64,000 nucleotides of DNA from Aralia elata (lineage: Eukaryota > Streptophyta > Magnoliopsida > Apiales > Araliaceae), in assembly GCA_034770075.1 (NCBI GenBank), contig CM068385.1:59090939-59154938 (forward strand). The letters run 5' to 3'. The notes beneath the pieces were generated by a model. It saw only the letters and a program-made list of their open reading frames with translations, was not told the origin of the DNA and did not search any database. Below are positions 12,837 through 23,329 of this stretch, piece by piece. The translations under genes were made by a program, and so were the position numbers. Within the stretch, counting starts at the first letter, position 1. Every line of letters starts with the position of its first letter.

Positions 12837-12847
12837 CTCTGATACCA
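12837..12847 (-). other. Primer-binding site (copy 1)
   Basis: Minus strand TGGTATCAGAG, complementary to initiator Met tRNA. The LTR should end just above it (about 12848), though the LTR end here lacks the usual CA. Confidence 0.75.
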
Positions 12848-14170
12848 CTTTAGGGTTTCCAACAGATAAAGGCAGGGAAATTTAAAATTTTTAAAAATAA
12901 TTTTGAAACCCTAAAACATGATCCATGCGAAAAACAAATTAATTCAGAGGTTTAGATTTGTTTTACCGATTATCTGAGCTTGAATGAATCGATGAAATTC
13001 TGGAATGACTTCGAATCTCTAACGCAATCCAACGGAACTGCGTCTCTACGGTATCCACACGAACATCCCACAAATCGTCACACGATCTGCAGCAAAGAGA
13101 ACTCCCGTACTAGCCGCCAAGATCTGGATTTTCTCAAGTGTTGCTCTCAACTCTCTTTTCTAAAACGGCTAGGGTTTTGTTTTCTTTTAGTTTCACGTAA
13201 ACAAGACTGCTGATATATCATATATATATATATAGCGTCCAAAAAGTTAAGCAAAACCCTAATCATATTAGAAAATTAAAATTAAAATTTATATATATTA
13301 TATTTTAATTAAGTCTTACTTAATTAATATACATATATAAAAATTATCTTGTTAATTTAAATTCGTAATTTAAATACTATCAATCATATTGACATATTTA
13401 AATCCTTACAATTTAAATTAATTCTCTTTTAATTACGTTCTAAGGTGTGACCATATAGGTTATTATTATATTGGCAATAATTTTAAAATTATATTATAAA
13501 ATTATAAACAGTGAGTGGCATCTAGTAATGCATCACTACTACCCAAATAATAATAAGATCGATGATTCGATGCAACCTTTTCGTGACCAATGTTTCAATG
13601 TAATTTAATCCTTTTAACCTTGACATCCTAGATTAAACTCGAGCCATGGAATGCGTCATACTCTTCATAATTTAATCTGAGTTTTCTTGATCAATGAGTA
13701 GACTATATCAAACAAATCACTATTTAAGCATGGCCATGCATTTCATAGTCCTACTCAATCAAGAGGCCTATGGATATCACCCCCAATATATAGGAGGGTT
13801 AAATTCCATTTAGATCACTCATATTGCTCACATGATTCGTGATGTACCCAATAATTACCTTTATTATCGACCCTATTAAAGGTGACCTTTGATGATATCA
13901 AAGTATATGAATTCCCGTGTAGTAATATAGTGATTTCAAGTCGGAGGACCATCACATCATTGTCACTATGAGAATTGCTTATGACACTTTGCATAATGCT
14001 CCACGTAGAATTCTCATAATGGGTCTGTCCAGTACATTGTTCTCTAACATGTACCTATGCATTGACTTAATATCTCATATATTAATGACCAATGAGATTT
14101 GGTCATCAGTCAATCCACATACTAGTCTCAATGTATCATTGTTGTCTCATTCTCAATGATACTCGACTAG
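12848..14170 (-). repeat. Partial LTR (duplicated copy) of minus-strand copia
   Basis: Matches 14656-15981 closely but lacks the first 230 bp or so of the LTR, because the tandem duplication breakpoint lies inside the LTR. Confidence 0.8.
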
Positions 14171-14175
14171 GGGGT

Positions 14176-14248
14176 CCAAGGGGGGTTTCCCCCTGGCGGT
14201 GGTCCGTGAGCGCCCCTGGTCAGCGAGCGGGGTCGGGGGCAGTGCCCC
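14176..14248. repeat. GC-rich inverted repeats in copia leader (copy 2)
   Basis: The duplicated copy of the hairpin-forming GC island at 12370-12442. Confidence 0.75.
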
Positions 14249-14644
14249 TGGAAAATTTTTTCGAACTACAATCTATATTTCAGAATTTTTCCACACGAAT
14301 TTATGAAACAATTCCAGATTCGTATACAAACCCCAAAACACACATAATAACAATACATTCAGAACATATCATATATGTCCAGTTTAGGTTAATCATATTA
14401 AACCGAATTATGCTTCTAATCCAATTAGAACAGTAGTTGTACTGTTATTCAACCTTCTAGGATACGATTAAGAAAACATCTTATACATGCATATATATAT
14501 ATTACTGTTTTTTTTTCAGAATTCGCACACATGCAGAGACTAGGGTATATTCAATTTCAGATCGGTAAACATGCGTCATCAAATATCATATATATATCGA
14601 ATACAGTTAAAACACGTAATCTGAATTAATCGTTTCGTAAGTAC

Positions 14645-14655
14645 CTCTGATACCA
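14645..14655 (-). other. Primer-binding site (copy 2)
   Basis: Minus strand TGGTATCAGAG next to the complete LTR. Confidence 0.75.
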
Positions 14656-16210
14656 CTTTAGGGTTTCCAACAGATAAAGGCAGGGAAATTTAAAATTTTT
14701 AAAAACAATTTTGAAACCCTAAAACATGATCCATGCGAAAAACAAATTAATTCAGAGGTTTAGATTTGTTTTACCGATTATCTGAGCTTGAATGAATCGA
14801 TGAAATTCTGGAATGACTTCGAATCTCTAACGCAATCCAACGGAACTGCGTCTCTACGGTATCCACACGAACATCCCACAAATCGTCACACGATCTGCAG
14901 CAAAGAGAACTCCCGTACTAGCCGCCAAGATCTGGATTTTCTCAAGTGTTGCTCTCAACTCTCTTTTCTAAAACGGCTAGGGTTTTGTTTTCTTTTAGTT
15001 TCACGTAAACAAGACTGCTGATATATCATATATATATATAGCGTCCAAAAAGTTAAGCAAAACCCTAATCATATTAGAAAATTAAAATTAAAATTTATAT
15101 ATATTATATTTTAATTAAGTCTTACTTAATTAATATACATATATAAAAATTATCTTGTTAATTTAAATTCGTAATTTAAATACTATCAATCATATTGACA
15201 TATTTAAATCCTTACAATTTAAATTAATTCTCTTTTAATTACGTTCTAAGGTGTGACCATATAGGTTATTATTATATTGGCAATAATTTTAAAATTATAT
15301 TATAAAATTATAAACAGTGAGTGGCATCTAGTAATGCATCACTACTACCCAAATAATAATAAGATCGATGATTCGATGCAACCTTTTCGTGACCAATGTT
15401 TCAATGTAATTTAATAAATCCTTTTAACCTTGACATCCTAGATTAAACTCGAGCCATGGAATGCGTCATACTCTTCATAATTTTAATCTGAGTTTTCTTG
15501 ATCAATGAGTAGACTATATCAAACAAATCACTATTTAAGCATGGCCATGCATTTCATAGTCCTACTCAATCAAGAGGCCTATGGATATCACCCCCAATAT
15601 ATAGGAGGGTTAAATTCCATTTAGATCACTCATATTGCTCACATGATTCGTGATGTACCCAATAATTACCTTTATTATCGACCCTATTAAAGGTGACCTT
15701 TGATGATATCAAAGTATATGAATTCCCGTGTAGTAATATAGTGATTTCAAGTCGGAGGACCATCACATCATTGTCACTATGAGAATTGCTTATGACACTT
15801 TGCATAATGCTCCACGTAGAATTCTCATAATGGGTCTGTCCAGTACATTGTTCTCTAACATGTACCTATGCATTGACTTAATATCTCATATATTAATGAC
15901 CAATGAGATTTGGTCATCAGTCAATCCACATACTAGTCTCAATGTATCATTGTTGTCTCATTCTCAATGATACTCGACTAGGGACATTTAAGAGTAATGA
16001 TACTAATTGTAATTATATAATCTCATGTTCAAGTCACATACTTGAAGATATATAATTTGTATCATTATTCTAAGGAATTTTATTATGCTAACATTTATAT
16101 AACACAGTAAATGAAACCATAATAAAATAATTCATTTATTCAATTAAATATCAAAAGAAATGTTAAGCAATTACATCAAAGAATTGGCCTCTAGGGCATA
16201 AACTCTAACA
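14656..16210 (-). repeat. Complete LTR of minus-strand copia (about 1555 bp)
   Basis: On the minus strand it starts TGTTAGAGTTTATGCCC at 16210 and runs to the primer site at 14655. The outer border is fixed by the switch to Angela leader sequence at 16211; the inner border is approximate. Confidence 0.78.
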
Positions 16211-16219
16211 ATGCATACC

Positions 16220-16307
16220 AGCGCGGCCGCGCTGTACCCCCAGAAATGTTTTCTGGGTTCAAGCGCGACTGCGCTCCAGAATGAACTGGAAGCGGCGCGG
16301 CCGCGCC
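16220..16307. repeat. Three 14-bp GC palindromes in Angela leader E
   Basis: Copies at 16220-16233, 16262-16275 and 16294-16307. The last is a perfect GGCGCGGCCGCGCC. The spacers match those in the other Angela leaders (33928-34048 and 40905-41024). A fourth copy is missing because the second copia element is inserted just after the third. Open frames crossing this site are not genes. Confidence 0.93.
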
Positions 16308-16409
16308 GCGATGTAAATTCAGGAAAAACATTTTTGCCCAAAATCCGATCGTATCGCATATCAATTCATACATGAAATCATCAAAATCAATATTAAACAC
16401 AAGGATTAG

Positions 16410-16421
16410 GCTCTAATACCA
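16410..16421 (-). other. Primer-binding site of element E
   Basis: Minus strand TGGTATTAGAGC, one change from TGGTATCAGAGC, one base past the LTR end. Confidence 0.85.
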
Positions 16422-16422
16422 C

Positions 16423-18245
16423 TGTTAAGTTTGTATATAACGCAAGCATTCAATCAAATTACATAAATAGGGTAGAAGCGTGATAAAATGGATTTTAAAA
16501 TTTTTTATACAAACCATCACCATGATCTTTCCTTGTGTTCAATTATCAATTAACGAAAGAGATAGATATAGAGAATTATACCCTCGTGAATCAAAGGTTC
16601 CTCGAGTACAAGTTCACCTCTAATTCCTTCGTGTTCTCCTTGAATTCCACCGACTAAATTCCTTCGCTTGATCAACGTCAGCCACCCAAGTGTTTGGCTT
16701 CTAGAGGTGATTCACCAAGGAATAATAATTGTTCAAGCACATGGGTGTTGGCAAAACTCTAGTTTCTATCTCCATAGAAATTGCAAGTACTCTCAACAAT
16801 CTAATGTAAGAGTGTGTAATCCTAATCTATGATAAGACTTCTCTTATTTATAGATGTAGGAAAACCCTTTCCTAAACTATTTAGGATTAGGGTTTCTATT
16901 ATAATTAAACCACTTTAATTAATTATGTTCCTAATCCAATTAGAAATTAATGAGAGAGTACTTCTATTAATTAATTCCCAATCACTATTATGAATTAAAT
17001 AATAGTAATAGTAATAATAATAATAATAAGACTCCTCTTATTAATTTATATTTAATATTTCTAAAATATTAAATAATAAATATTAAGCTATTTAATTTAT
17101 TCTATCTCCATACACTAAAATAAATACACTTAACTTATTATTACAATTATGCCATTTACTTCTTAAATAAATATTATTCCTTTTGCAGTGTGACCCTTTA
17201 GGTTCTCCATATTAAACCGGTTGTGAATAAATCAATTAAAACAATTCTAATTATATTTAAATAAATAAATTAAACTTTTTAAGTCATTTAAATAAATAAT
17301 ATTTATTCTACAATAAGGGTAAGCCCCCTTTGCGATCAACGACTTTCCAAATAATATAGATTTCAACATTAATCACAAAAAAACCTTTCAGTGCATAGTT
17401 ACCGTACAATTCAATCCTTCTACCGTACAATGTCCCAATTAAATATAAGACATGGATTTAATGTCAAGTCTTATTTTATTTAATTATATGTATTTCGATT
17501 CCCAAATGCACAACTCTAAATAATGCAAATTAGAAACTCTTTTCTAATTTCATTCTGCCTTGGCCAAGGACTATTGAGTTGTCATTTATCGAATCACATA
17601 GGACATTCACATCTTTTACTAGACGTGGTTGATTCTTTGTTGATCATTCACCTATCTCCATGTACAACTTATTATACCCAATCAAACCCTTTGATATACC
17701 CTAAAGGTCTTAAGGGACATGTCAAAGTATAACTCATCATACACAAGATAATATGATGATCTCAAGTCCAAAGATCACTTGTACTACTATCACTATAGGA
17801 ATTCCTATTGACAGGCGAGTAAAACTCCATTAGGTATTTCTTAGCGAGCCACGTTCAGTGAACTTATTCTCCAATAAGCACCTACATACTTGCTTTAGTG
17901 TCTCCATATAAATGATTATGAGATCAATCATCCTCTTCCTAAGAGCAAGCAACGTATGTACTAATCTATCTAGATTCACTAGTCCCCTTTTTAGTAATCC
18001 AATGATTAGGAACGATTTTAGTTTGTGAGCTATCTTAAATTTAGATCTCATTAGCATGATCACCATCATGATTCTAAAAGCATTGCTCAAAACTATGAGT
18101 TTATGGCATTTAATATAACAACACCATGTAGATAATGTAAAATGCCTTTTAAGAAAATCAATTCTTTTATTAATAAATGAATAAGATTACAAAGTATATG
18201 CTACATCATATCAAATATGTTTAGCTTGTGTGCATACTACTTTCA
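16423..18245 (-). repeat. LTR of Angela element E (1823 bp)
   Basis: Minus strand TGAAAGTAGTATGCACACAA at 18245 down to CAAACTTAACA at 16423. Aligned in reverse to 18429-20184, 20185-21579 and 38951-40732. Confidence 0.92.
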
Positions 18246-18428
18246 CAGGCCTGACCGCAGGTGCACCTGTGCTTAGCCGTAGGTACATCTGCGGCTAGCC
18301 CTAGTGGATATACCCCACACAGGCCATCATTTTCCCTCACTTCTTTTGGCTTTCTTGACTTCTCTTCTTCAGATTCTCTCATATTTCCACTTACATTCTT
18401 GTTCATTTTGCTTCGTAGGGTTCGATTT
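18246..18428. other. 183-bp spacer between head-to-head LTRs
   Basis: The first 60 bp hold GC palindromes (CAGGTGCACCTG, and GCCGTAGGT-AC-ATCTGCGGC) that resemble the palindromes in the Tat LTR at 57831-57959. The rest is pyrimidine-rich. It may be an older retroelement fragment into which both Angela elements inserted. No gene is seen. Confidence 0.6.
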
Positions 18429-20184
18429 TGAAAGTAGTATGCACACAAGCCAAACGTATTTGATATGATGTAGCATATACTTTGTAATCTTATTCGATTA
18501 TTAAAGGCATTTTACTTTATTTACATTGTGCTGTTATATTAAATATGATAAACCCATAGTTTTGAGCAATGCTTTTAGAATCATGATGGTGATCATGCTA
18601 ATGAGATCTAAACTCTAGATAGCTCACAAACTAAAAGCGTTCCTAATCGATGGATTACTAAAAAGTGGATTAGTGAATCCGGATAGATTAGTACATACGT
18701 TGCTTGCTCTTATGAAGATGATGATTGATCTCATAATCATTTATGTGGAGACACTAAAGCAAGTATGTAGGTGCTTATTAGAGAATAAGTTCACTGAGCG
18801 TGGCTCGCTAAGGAATACCTAATGGAGTTTTACTCGTCTGTCAATAGGAATTCCTCTAGTGATAGTAGTACAAGTTATCCTTGGACTAGAGATCATCATA
18901 GTATCTTGTGTGTGATGAGTTATACTTTGACATATTCCTTAAGACCCTTAGGGTATATCAAATGGTATGATTGGGTATAATAAGTTGTACATGGAGATAG
19001 GTGAATGGTCAACAAAGAATCTACCACTTCTAGTAAAAGGAGTGAATGTCCTATGTGATTTGATAAATGACAACTCAGAAGTCTTTGGCCAAAGTAGAAT
19101 GAAATTAGAAAGGAGTTTCTAATTTGCATTAATTAGAGTTGTGCATTTGAGAATCGAAATACATATAATTAAATAAAATAAGACTTGACAGTAATTCCAT
19201 GTCTTATATTTAATTGGGGAATTGTATGGTAGAAGGATTGAATTGTACGGTAACTATACACTGAAAGGTTCTTTTGTGATTAATGTTGAAATCTATATTA
19301 TCTGGAAAGTCGTTGATCGCTAAGGGGCTTACCCTTATTGTAGAATAAATATTATTTATTTAAATAAATTAAATAGTTTAATTTATTTAAGTAAGATTAG
19401 AATTGTTCTAATTGATTTATTCACAACCGGTTTAATATGGAGAACCTAAAGGGTCACACCGCAAAAGAAAAATATTTGTTTAAGAAGTAAATGACATAAT
19501 TGTAATAATAAGTTAAGTGTATTTAATTTAATCTATGGAGATAGAATAAATTAAATAGCTTAATATTTATTATTTAATATTTTGGAAATATTAAATATAA
19601 ATTAATAAGAGGAGTCTTATTATTATTATTACTATTATTATTATTTAGTTCCTAAAAGGGTTTGGGAATTAATTAATAAAAGTACTCACATAAATTCCTA
19701 ATTGGATTAGGAGTTTAATTAAATAAAGGATTTTAATTAGAATAAAAATCTTAATCCTAAATAGTTTAGGAGGGTTCCCTATATCTATAAATAAGAGGAG
19801 TCTTATTATGATTTGGGATTAGACAGTTACACACTCTTCCATAAGAATTGGAGAGAGAGAGTACTTACAATTTCTATAAAGATAGAAACTAGGGTTTTGT
19901 CAACACCCATCTTCTTGAGCAACTATTATTCCTTGGTGGATCACATCTAAAGGTCAAACACTTGGGTGACTAACGTTGATCAAAGGAAGGAATTTAATCG
20001 GTGGAATTCAAGGAGAACGCGAAGGATTTAGAGGTGAACTCGTACTTGTGGAAGCATGGTTCTACAAGGGTATAATTCTATATCTATATCTCTATCTCTT
20101 TCGTTTAATTGATAATTAATCACAACGATGATCATGGTGATGGTTTGTATGAAAAAATTTTAAAATCCGTTTTATTGCGCTTCC
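18429..20184 (+). repeat. 5' LTR of element C, main part
   Basis: Starts TGAAAGTAGTATGCACACAA and breaks off at GCGCTTCC, where element A is inserted. The missing 51 bp are at 40738-40788. Total rejoined length is about 1807 bp. Confidence 0.92.
20180..20184. other. Target-site duplication of element A, left
   Basis: CTTCC, repeated exactly at 40733-40737 on the far side of element A. Confidence 0.9.
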
Positions 20185-21579
20185 TGAAAGTAGTATGCAC
20201 ACAAGCCAATCATATTTGATATGATGTAGCATATACTTTGTAATCTTAGTCATTTATTAATAAAAGAATTGATTTTCTTAAAAAGGCATTTTATATTATC
20301 TACATAGTGTTGTATATTAAATGTGATAAACCCATAGTTTTGAGCAATGCTTTTAGAATCATGATGATGATCATGCTAATGAGATCTAAATTCTGGATAG
20401 CTCACAAACTAAAATCGTTCCTAATCTTTGGATTACTAAAAGGGGATTAGTGAATCCGGATAGATTAGTACATACGTTGCTTGCTCTTAGGAAGAGGATG
20501 ATTGATCTCATAATCATTTGTGTGGAGACACTAAAGCAAGTATTTAGGTGCTTATTGGAGAATAAGTTCACTGAACGTGGCTCGCTAAGGAATACCTAAT
20601 GGAGTTTTACTTGCTTGTCAATAGGAATTCCTATAGTGATAGTAGTACAAGTGATCTTTGGACTTGAGATCATCATAGTATCTTGTGTATGATGAGTTAT
20701 ACTTTGACATGTCCCTTAAGACCTTTAGGGTATATCAAAGGGTATGACTGGGTATAATAAGTTGTACATGGAGATAGGTGAATGATCAACAAAGAATCTA
20801 CCACGTCTAGTAAAAGATGTGAATGTCCTATGTGATTCGATAAATGATAACTCAGTAGTCCTTGGCCAAGACAGAATGAAATTAGAAAGGAGTTTCTAAT
20901 TTGCATTATTTAGAGTTGTGCATTTGGGAATCGAAATACATATAATTAAATAAAATAAGACTTGACAGTAAATCCATGTCTTATATTTAATTGGGACATT
21001 GTATGGTAGAAGGATTGAATTGTACGGTAACTATGCACTGAAAGGTTCTCTTGTGATTAATGTTGAAATCTATATTATTTGGAAAGTCGTTGATCGTTAA
21101 GGGGGCTTACCCTTATTGTAGTATAAATATTATTTATTTAAATAAATTAAATAGTTTAATTTAGTTATTTAAATAAGATTAGAATTGTTCTAATTGATTT
21201 ATTCACAACCGGTTTAACATGGAGAACCTAAAGGGTCACACCGCAAAAGTAAAATATTTATTTAAGAAGTAAATGGCATAATTGTAGTAATAAGTTAAGT
21301 GTATTTAATTTAATCTATGGAGATAGAATAAATTAAATAGCTTAATATTTTGGAAATATTAAATATAAATTAATAAGAGGAGTCTTATTATTATTATTAC
21401 TATTACTATTATTTAATTCCTCATAGGGATTGTGAATTAATTAATAGAAGTACTCTCCCATGAATTCCTAATTGGATTAGGAGCATAATTAATTAAAGGA
21501 GTTTAATTATAATAGAAACCCTAATCCTAAATAGTTTAGGGAAAGGTTATTCCTACATCTAAAAATAAGAGGAGCCTTA
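20185..21579 (+). repeat. 5' LTR of element A, left part
   Basis: Matches 38951 onward and is cut at 21579 by the Athila element. The last five bases are the left target duplication. Confidence 0.93.
21575..21579. other. Target-site duplication of Athila element, left
   Basis: CCTTA, against TCTTA at 33399-33403. The sister LTR at about 40330 reads TCTTA, so the left copy has one later change. Confidence 0.88.
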
Positions 21580-23179
21580 TGATAAGTAGGTTTCATACCT
21601 ACTTATTGGATGCTTTTTGGTTTCATTTGTTGCTTATCTAATACCTACTTAGTTCATTTCATGCATTTTTTCCCTCTCTTTCGGTTTTGATTCATTATTC
21701 TCATTATACGGCTTTTGCATGGTTTTTGGTAAATTTGACTCGGGGGTTATTGCATTTGTGGATGGGTGCTATTTGATTGTTTGTTGTTTGTGCAGGGCAC
21801 GGCAGTAAAGAAAATTATGTTACAGCAGCACTGCAGCCGGCGCAGCTGCGCCCTGCTTGGCCTTGAGGCCGGCGCAGTTGTGCCCCTCCTGTGCATTCCC
21901 TACCCCCGGCGCAGCTGCACCCCTTTTACAAAGGGCGCCGGCGCAGCTGCGCCTGTCGCCAGCCAGCCATGCAGCACGTTCCTTCCAGCGAAGCAGCATT
22001 ATCAGGAAATGGAGTAGTGCCTGATTTTGAGGAATCAGTGGGTTGAACTTTATTAGTGGGAATCAAAATAAGTCAAAAGAAGACAAATCATGCATGCATT
22101 ATTAGCCAATTTTGGAATTCAATTTAGAGCGCTCCTCCTACACGAAAATCACGGAGTTTACTGCATTCTAGCTTAAAACTTGAAAACAATCAGCTGGGCA
22201 TTTTTGGCATTTGGGAACTGAAGAATGGAGCTATATGGATGCTGAATTGAAGATTGGGAGCAAGAAATCAACCATCTTCACAACTTGGAAAATCATCAGA
22301 AGTTGCAGAACGAAACAGGGAGCCTAAATATTTTCTGTTTTTGATAAATTTTCCTATTCTATAATTATGATGATGAACCAATTGTGCATGATGAACTCTA
22401 GTATTGTTATTATGAACTAAACTTAATTCTTGGGATTATAATGGATCTTTTGCATTGCTAAGAATTGAAATGCTTCCTTATTTTTGCTAGTTGGTTATGA
22501 CATGAATGTCTAGCATAATCTATACTTCATGTTTAATTGCTTGATCACCAATTACTGTGATAATTTATATGGAATTGAGAAAGGAAATATAAATTGAGAT
22601 CTAATTATGCTAGCACATGTTCATAATCTTTACATTCCTCGTGAAATTATGATTCGTGCTTAGGATAGAGATATACCGAAGCACCATGTGTGGCCAATTG
22701 AAAACTTGTTCTTAAACCCTTTTGATTGTAATTCACATAGAAATATAGTGCGTTAGTCATCTAGGGTGTTCACATTCATTCTATCAATTGTGGATTTAGT
22801 GTGATATGGATATGGTGCATCAGGAGATGGTCATATTTTACCTTCGTGTTTTCGACCAACATTCTATTGTAATCAATTAGCAACAATAGGAAGCATGGAA
22901 ATCTAAGTGTGTATTAAGTGATATTATAATCCCAAACCCATCAAATCTGTATTTTTACAACCATAATTTGTTCTATTTATTTCATTAGTAAACATAGATA
23001 ATCTCATCATAAAAACCAATTGTTTAAAGAAACCGAAATAATTATAAAATCGGTGTTTGTAGTCATAAATGCAATTCAATTCTTCGTGGGATCGATACTT
23101 TACTTACTTTATATTACTTGTGGATCACGTGCACTTGCGTGTATGAGTCGTATTTGTTATACATACAATTATCTCAACA
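21580..23179 (+). repeat. 5' LTR of Athila element (1600 bp)
   Basis: Starts TGATAAGTAGG and ends ATCTCAACA. Near-identical to 31784-33398, which has an 11-bp extra segment before the first palindrome. Confidence 0.95.
21839..21953. repeat. Four GC palindromes in the Athila 5' LTR
   Basis: Copies at 21839-21852 (perfect GGCGCAGCTGCGCC), 21871-21884, 21908-21921 and 21940-21953 (perfect). Spacing is 32, 37 and 32 bp. The variants differ mainly by C-to-T or G-to-A changes. Confidence 0.95.
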
Positions 23180-23185
23180 AGTTTT

Positions 23186-23203
23186 TGGCGCCGTTGCCGG
23201 GGA
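23186..23203 (+). other. Primer-binding site, tRNA-Asp
   Basis: TGGCGCCGTTGCCGGGGA pairs over 18 bases with the 3' end of plant tRNA-Asp, the primer used by Athila elements. It begins six bases after the LTR. Confidence 0.9.
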
Positions 23204-23329
23204 ATTGTAATTGCGTTTATAACTTTCATCATCAAATTAAATTAGATTGGTTTTAGTTAAACAAATATGTTCTTATCCTAATTCTATTTCATTTTCTTCT
23301 ACATTGTGATAGGTACTCTTGAGTAGTGT
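23204..23329 (+). other. Short leader of Athila element
   Basis: AT-rich leader between primer site and gag start; nothing else seen. Confidence 0.7.

Larger units (their letters stand above)
12364..15981. repeat. Recent 1.8-kb direct tandem duplication
   Basis: Copy 1 is about 12364-14170 and copy 2 about 14171-15981. They are almost identical; the differences I see are a few substitutions and indels in AT runs and simple repeats. Each copy holds the LTR-proximal leader, primer site and most of an LTR. The junction (CGACTAGGGGGTCC) and both outer breakpoints share a run of G, so a short-homology duplication is likely. Small open frames inside (12980, 14788, 13968, 15779) are duplicated with it and are not genes. 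Confidence 0.93.
10777..16210 (-). mobile_element. Minus-strand Ty1/copia element (Angela-like gag), truncated
   Basis: Reading the minus strand: LTR (16210 to about 14656), primer site, part of a leader, then a duplicated partial LTR (14170-12848), primer site, full leader and the first 178 codons of gag. There Tekay copy 1 is inserted at 10777. The LTR start (plus-strand end at 16210) reads TGTTAGAGTTTATGCCCTAG on the minus strand, a common copia LTR start. The element itself is inserted in the leader of another copia element at 16211. Confidence 0.82.
16211..18245 (-). mobile_element. Minus-strand Angela-type copia element E (LTR and start of leader)
   Basis: LTR 16423-18245, primer site 16410-16421 and about 200 bp of leader with GC palindromes. 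It is then cut by the insertion of the other copia element at 16210. LTR and leader are homologous, in reverse orientation, to the two plus-strand Angela elements at 18429 and 20185. The rest of its body is not in the window. Confidence 0.88.

Noticed and set aside
12980..15021. Identical 77-residue frames at 12980 and 14788 (and 63-residue ones at 13968 and 15779) that look like a duplicated gene
   Set aside because: They are LTR sequence inside the recent tandem duplication, with no known motif.
17523..20906. Three similar frames starting MQIRNSFLISF at 17523, 18920 and 20697
   Set aside because: All are the same part of three Angela LTRs (in either orientation); no domain, not a gene family.
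21839..21953. Palindrome clusters as CRISPR repeats or transcription terminators
   Set aside because: The repeats are 14 bp with repetitive spacers and occur in retroelement LTRs; no U run follows the hairpins.
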